Below are positions 5,899-9,002 of a stretch of 9,002 nt of DNA, in pieces. Location of the stretch: assembly GCA_945487445.1 (NCBI GenBank), contig CALYTU010000060.1:1-9002 (forward strand). The letters are read 5' to 3'. Numbering within the stretch: the stretch's first letter is position 1; each line of letters opens with the position of its first letter. The translations under genes and the position numbers were made by a program. The DNA comes from an uncultured Clostridia bacterium (GTDB taxonomy: Bacteria > Bacillota > Clostridia > Oscillospirales > Oscillospiraceae). The notes below the pieces were generated by a model. The model saw only the letters and a list, made by a program, of their open reading frames with translations, ran no database searches and was not told the origin of the DNA.

Positions 5899-7066
5899 GT
5901 TCCTTCAACACCTTTGCGAGAATATCGGTGGCCTCGTCAATGAGGGCCGGAGTATGGGTTGCCATATAGCTCGTGCGCAGCAGGCACTCGCCCTCGGCGC
6001 AGGCGGGGGGCAGGACAGGATTCACATAGACCCCGGCGTCATAGGCCTGATGGGCCTTTTCCAACGTGTTCAAAATATCATAGGTATAGATGGGGACGAT
6101 GGGAGTTTCGGCCTCGATGATGCGGACGCCCTTCTTGTGGAAGCATTCTCTGGCATAGGCAGAGTTGGCGCGGAGACGGTCCACGATCTCGGGGTGTTTT
6201 TCCAGGTGGCGCAGGGCAGCCAGGGCCGAGGCGCAGCTGGCGGGCGTCATGGAGGCGGAGAAGATAAAGGGCCTGGAGACGTGCTTGATATAGAAGCCAA
6301 TCCGCTCCGAGGTGGCGCAATAGCCGCCCAGGGAGGCAAGGGACTTGGAGAATGTGCCCATATAGATGTCCACCTCGTCCTCAAGCCCGTAGTAGCTGGC
6401 GGTGCCGCGGCCGCCCTCGCCAATTACGCCCAGACCGTGAGCATCGTCCACCATGACGCCGGCACCGTACTGCTTGGCCAGCCGGACGATGTCGGGGAGC
6501 TTGGCGATGTCGCCGCCCATGGAGAACACGCCGTCGGTGACAATGAGACAACCCCGGTTTTCGGGGACCTTCTGGAGCTGCCTTTCCAAATCCTCCATAT
6601 CCGCGTGACGGTAGCGAAGCATCTTGCCATAGCTGAGCTTGCAGCCGTCATAGATGGAGGCGTGGTTTTCCCGGTCGCAGATCACGTAGTCGTGCGGGCC
6701 GATGATGGCGGATAAAATGCCCAGATTGGACTGGAAGCCCGTGGAAAAGGTAATCACCATTTCCTTGCGGAGGAACCTGGCCAGCTCCGCCTCCAGCTCC
6801 AGGTGCATCTCCAGGGTTCCGTTCAAGAAGCGGGAACCGGAGCAGCCGGAGCCGTACTGCTCAAAGGCCCTGATTCCGGCCTCAATGATTTCGGGATGGG
6901 TAGTCAGACCCAGGTAGTTGTTGGAGCCCAGCATGATCCGGCGCTTGCCTTCCATGACAACCTCCACGTCCTGCCGGGATTCGAGTGCGTGGAAATAGGG
7001 ATACAGACCCTGGGCAATCAGTTCGCGCGCCTGGGACTGTGAATCGCATTTTGCAAAAATATCCAT
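5891..7066 (-). CDS. alpha-oxoamine synthase, serine palmitoyltransferase-like
   Basis: This 391-residue PLP enzyme belongs to the family of serine palmitoyltransferase (SPT), BioF, Kbl and CqsA, which condense an amino acid with an acyl-CoA or acyl-ACP and release CO2. Visible: SNNYLGL (48-54), GSGCSGSRFLNG (72-83), the cofactor-stacking His135 (NHASIYDG), Asp207 and His210 (VDDAHGLG) and the Schiff-base Lys241 in GTFSKSLASLGGY. The last is the SPT-like form; BioF and Kbl typically have GTLGK. RTSYMATHT (364-372) supplies the C-terminal Arg. Spacing Lys minus His (106) and Lys minus Asp (34) equals that of Sphingomonas SPT as I remember it. The ATG at 7066 is preferred; an adjacent TTG (7069) is possible, with AAGGTG upstream. 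It is complete, driven by the promoter at 7124-7152 and coupled to an SDR. Whether it uses serine, cysteate, glycine or alanine is not decidable here. No biotin genes are nearby, which argues against BioF. Confidence 0.85.
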   Translation of the reverse strand: MDIFAKCDSQSQARELIAQGLYPYFHALESRQDVEVVMEGKRRIMLGSNNYLGLTTHPEIIEAGIRAFEQYGSGCSGSRFLNGTLEMHLELEAELARFLRKEMVITFSTGFQSNLGILSAIIGPHDYVICDRENHASIYDGCKLSYGKMLRYRHADMEDLERQLQKVPENRGCLIVTDGVFSMGGDIAKLPDIVRLAKQYGAGVMVDDAHGLGVIGEGGRGTASYYGLEDEVDIYMGTFSKSLASLGGYCATSERIGFYIKHVSRPFIFSASMTPASCASALAALRHLEKHPEIVDRLRANSAYARECFHKKGVRIIEAETPIVPIYTYDILNTLEKAHQAYDAGVYVNPVLPPACAEGECLLRTSYMATHTPALIDEATDILAKVLKEHG

Positions 7067-7123
7067 CAAAATTCTTCACCTTCAAAATAATCTTCTCTAA
7101 CATTTCTCGCGGAAATCGGATAT

Positions 7124-7152
7124 ATTATACATGGTGTCGGCTGGGATTGCAA
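7124..7152 (-). promoter_or_regulatory. strong sigma-70 (SigA) promoter of the synthase-SDR operon
   Basis: On the minus strand, TTGCAA (complement of 7147-7152) and TATAAT (complement of 7124-7129) are separated by exactly 17 bases. The -10 box is a perfect consensus. A run of seven A residues (complement of 7156-7162) just upstream of -35 looks like an UP element. The predicted start is near 7117, giving a leader of about 50 bases with AAGGTG before the ATG. A second TTGCAA (7161-7166) mirrors the -35 hexamer. Confidence 0.8.
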
Positions 7153-7199
7153 GAATTTTTTTGCAAAGCCCGTTTCTGACGATCGGTTTGACTCAGCAA

Positions 7200-7376
7200 A
7201 TGGTCGTAGGGGCGATGCCGCCAAAAGGCATGGCATATCGTTTCAAGCATAGCGATCAACGATGATCCGAGGCTGCACGCCGTAGCCGTAGTAGGGGCGC
7301 TCATTGAGCGCCCGCGCATGCGCAGCATGTATCGTTTGCGGCCGCAAACGATTTCACCGCGTCAAGGCCCGGGCGG
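7200..7376. repeat. palindrome-dense intergenic repeat region
   Basis: The 310-base gap between the synthase and the glucosyltransferase remnant holds the promoter at its left and, at its right, a series of palindromes. ATGCC/GGCAT is at 7215-7231, GGCTGC/GTAGCC at 7271-7287, GGGCGCTC-ATT-GAGCGCCC at 7295-7313 and GCGCATGCGC at 7314-7323. A perfect 22-bp palindrome with arm ATCGTTTGCGG lies at 7331-7352. GTAGGGGCG occurs twice (7206-7214, 7291-7299), and ATCGTT/AACGAT pairs recur at 7237-7263. None is followed by a proper U-tract. No gene or RNA is recognised. This resembles REP/MITE-type dispersed repeats accumulated in intergenic space. Confidence 0.7.
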
Positions 7377-8912
7377 TTATTCAAATTTGACGAGAATGAC
7401 TCCGTTCACGATGTGGATAGAGCCGTCGTTCGGATAGGTGCGCATCTGTGCCAGCACGTCGGAATACTGCTTTTTCTCAGAAGATCGAATCTGACGCGCT
7501 GTGTAACCCAGATAGGAGCGGATGAAGTGGTCTCGGGAGAATTCGTTGAAGCCGTTGTTTTCCGGGTCCGGGCTGTCAAACTGCCGTACCCCACCGTAGT
7601 GAAAAACGGTATCGGACCAGGGATCGTGGTAGGAGGCGTCGGAGATCACCGCACCGGAAAAAATCACGGGATAGTTCTCATCATAGCCCTCCATGGCCTT
7701 GATCCGGGTGAAGAGTGTGGTGTAATAATTCTCAGTCTGAATGTTGTGCCATTCCAGCATTCGATAGCAGCCGTTGGATTGATAGACATATTCCAAAGAA
7801 GTCAGAAGGAGTAACGGCGTGGGCGCAGCGCCGCAGACGCGCCGAAGCTTCGGGCGAGGGATGCGCAGCCGGTTCCACAGCAGCACCGGAAGCAGGAAGA
7901 CACTCAGAAGCCCCATGGCCATCAGCGTATAGATCGTTCCGTCGGGGACCATCAGGATGATGAGATTGGAGGCTATGGGCAGGGCGACCAGGAGCAGAAC
8001 GGCCAGCTCCAGCCGCTTGAGCCGGTTCTTTTCCCGCCAGCCCAGAACCAGCAGCAGGGCCGAACCGGCCTGCAGAACCAGGACGCACAGGCGGGTGATC
8101 GGCTCCGAGGTCAAAGACAGATAATCATGGGTGAAAAGCAGAAAGAAATGCCGATACATGTCCCGGAGCATTCCGGGCAGCCGCGCCAGGTCGATCTGAG
8201 CCATTTGGTCGATGCCCTGATAGGCCGTCAGCTTCCGTCCGGTGGCGGCCAGCATCGCCTTGAGCCCCATACGGTACAGCAGATAGCTCAAAAGGATTGC
8301 GCCCACATAGAAAAGACCCTGTTTCAGAACGGCCTGGGGTGTGGCCTTCGGGTCCAGACATTCTGTGATAACTGCCAGAACAGCCAGCATGACGGCGAAG
8401 GGATAGAAGGCCTGATAGATCCCGACAGCGAAGGCCAGCAGAAGGGAATAGAGCAGGAACCAAACCGGCTTGCGCCGCCGCTCCACAAGCAGGCAGGCCG
8501 CCGTAATCAACACAAGGGACAAGGCGTAATAGGGCATGGTAAAGGAGAAGAAAGTCATGGAGGCGACAGCGGGGAAGGACATGGTCACAATTCCCGTCAG
8601 CGCACAGGCGCGGGGGGCGCAGAGGCGCAGAATCCTGCAAATCAAAACGGAGGAAAGCGCCACAAGCAGCAGGGAAACGAGGGTGTTGAAAAAAGGCAGG
8701 CTGTAGCCGATGCGGAAACGCTCGGTCAGGCGTGTGAGCAGGCCCAGCGCCTACCGTCCGGAGGCCTCGCCCCAGCCGGTGATGTTGGGAATGTTGAAGA
8801 TCGTGTCATAATTGACGATGTTGTTGAGCATGCCATAGCTGTAAGCTGCGGCAGCGGTGATTACGGAGGCGAGAAGCGTCCAACGAACGCTTTGATCCTG
8901 AAGAGTATCTAT
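7377..8912 (-). pseudogene. broken GtrII-type membrane glucosyltransferase
   Basis: The frame encodes a polytopic protein of the GtrII/glucosyltransferase (GT-C like) family, which transfers glucose from a lipid carrier to surface polysaccharides or teichoic acids. About ten hydrophobic segments alternate with loops (for example PYYALSLVLITAACLLV, GLFYVGAILLSYLLY) and a soluble C-terminal part. The frame is open from 8912, but codon 54 (8751-8753) is TAG. It sits in ASGR-stop-ALGLL, where the family has S-G-R-W, so a TGG-to-TAG change is the simplest reading. The part before the stop holds membrane segment 1 and NYDTIFN, whose Asp is probably catalytic. The frame also lacks any ATG, GTG or TTG before segment 1 and meets TGA at 8913. 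A GTG at 8663 could begin a 428-residue product, but it has no ribosome binding site and would lack the conserved N-terminal loop. Two lesions favour a pseudogene. Confidence 0.75.
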
Positions 8913-8925
8913 TCAGTAGCCCCAT

Positions 8926-9002
8926 CTGTCATTTCGAACGAAGTGAGAAATCTGTTCCTTTTTGCGTAGATAATACGGATTTCTCGGCGATGAATCGCCT
9001 CG
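8926..9002. repeat. dispersed inverted-repeat element (GTCATTTCGA...GAGAAATC type), cut by the window end
   Basis: TGTCATTTCGAACGAAGTGA with GAGAAATC (8945-8952) is followed, after a 25-base AT-rich spacer, by the inverted copy GATTTCTC (8978-8985). A small hairpin GGCGAT-GA-ATCGCC (8986-8999) and TCG at the window end follow. The right arm would be expected to continue with AAATGACA outside the window. Such palindromic units are familiar as high-copy intergenic repeats in many Firmicutes and Bacteroidetes genomes. It abuts the damaged 5' end of the glucosyltransferase gene. Confidence 0.6.

Noticed and set aside
5783..6715. A 310-codon plus-strand frame over the synthase gene
   Set aside because: Antisense to catalytic motifs of the synthase and SDR; no family resemblance.
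7200..7376. A CRISPR array, riboswitch or tRNA in the palindrome-rich gap
   Set aside because: No regularly spaced identical repeats, no recognisable aptamer core and no cloverleaf. The palindromes differ from each other.
8127..8969. A 280-codon plus-strand frame crossing the broken glucosyltransferase and the edge repeat
   Set aside because: It is antisense to clear membrane segments and runs into repeat DNA. The peptide is Gln/Gly/His-rich and shows no known features.

Overview
The window looks like chromosomal DNA from a GC-rich, spore-forming Firmicute, most likely a gut clostridium of the Oscillospiraceae type. The grounds are a clear sporulation protein (YunB), a Firmicutes-type NAD+-dependent ligase, an Mbeg1-like (DUF2974) hydrolase, strong AGGAGG-type ribosome binding sites and GC-rich third codon positions. 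Species assignment is inference; no 16S or other marker is present.

Layout: (1) Bases 1-91 hold a short open stretch resembling the C-terminal motif of a transaldolase, then a strong Shine-Dalgarno. (2) rpiB (92-526, +) is the only plus-strand gene. It converges on everything else, and overlapping hairpins at 527-573 separate it from ligA. (3) A minus-strand block follows, in transcription order Mbeg1-like hydrolase (4398-3280), yunB (3202-2558) and ligA (2554-581). yunB and ligA are 3 bases apart and clearly co-transcribed. (4) A second minus-strand block, 7066-4534, starts from a near-consensus promoter (TTGCAA-N17-TATAAT). It encodes an alpha-oxoamine synthase of the serine palmitoyltransferase type, a short-chain dehydrogenase overlapping it by 8 bases, and after about 90 bases with a hairpin, a small unknown lipoprotein. 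(5) Bases 7200-7376 are packed with palindromes. (6) 8912-7377 (-) is a GtrII-type membrane glucosyltransferase gene broken by an in-frame amber codon exactly where a Trp is expected, and lacking a start codon. (7) The right edge (8926-9002) is a dispersed inverted-repeat element.

Functional reading: rpiB is pentose-phosphate metabolism, ligA is replication and repair, and yunB is sporulation. The synthase-reductase pair is the most interesting unit. Its two activities are those of the first two steps of sphingoid-base (or the analogous sulfonolipid/capnine) synthesis: condensation of an amino acid with an acyl thioester, then reduction of the 3-keto product. That is unusual for a low-lipid-diversity spore-former. 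No N-acyltransferase or acyl carrier protein is visible in the window, so the end product is unknown.
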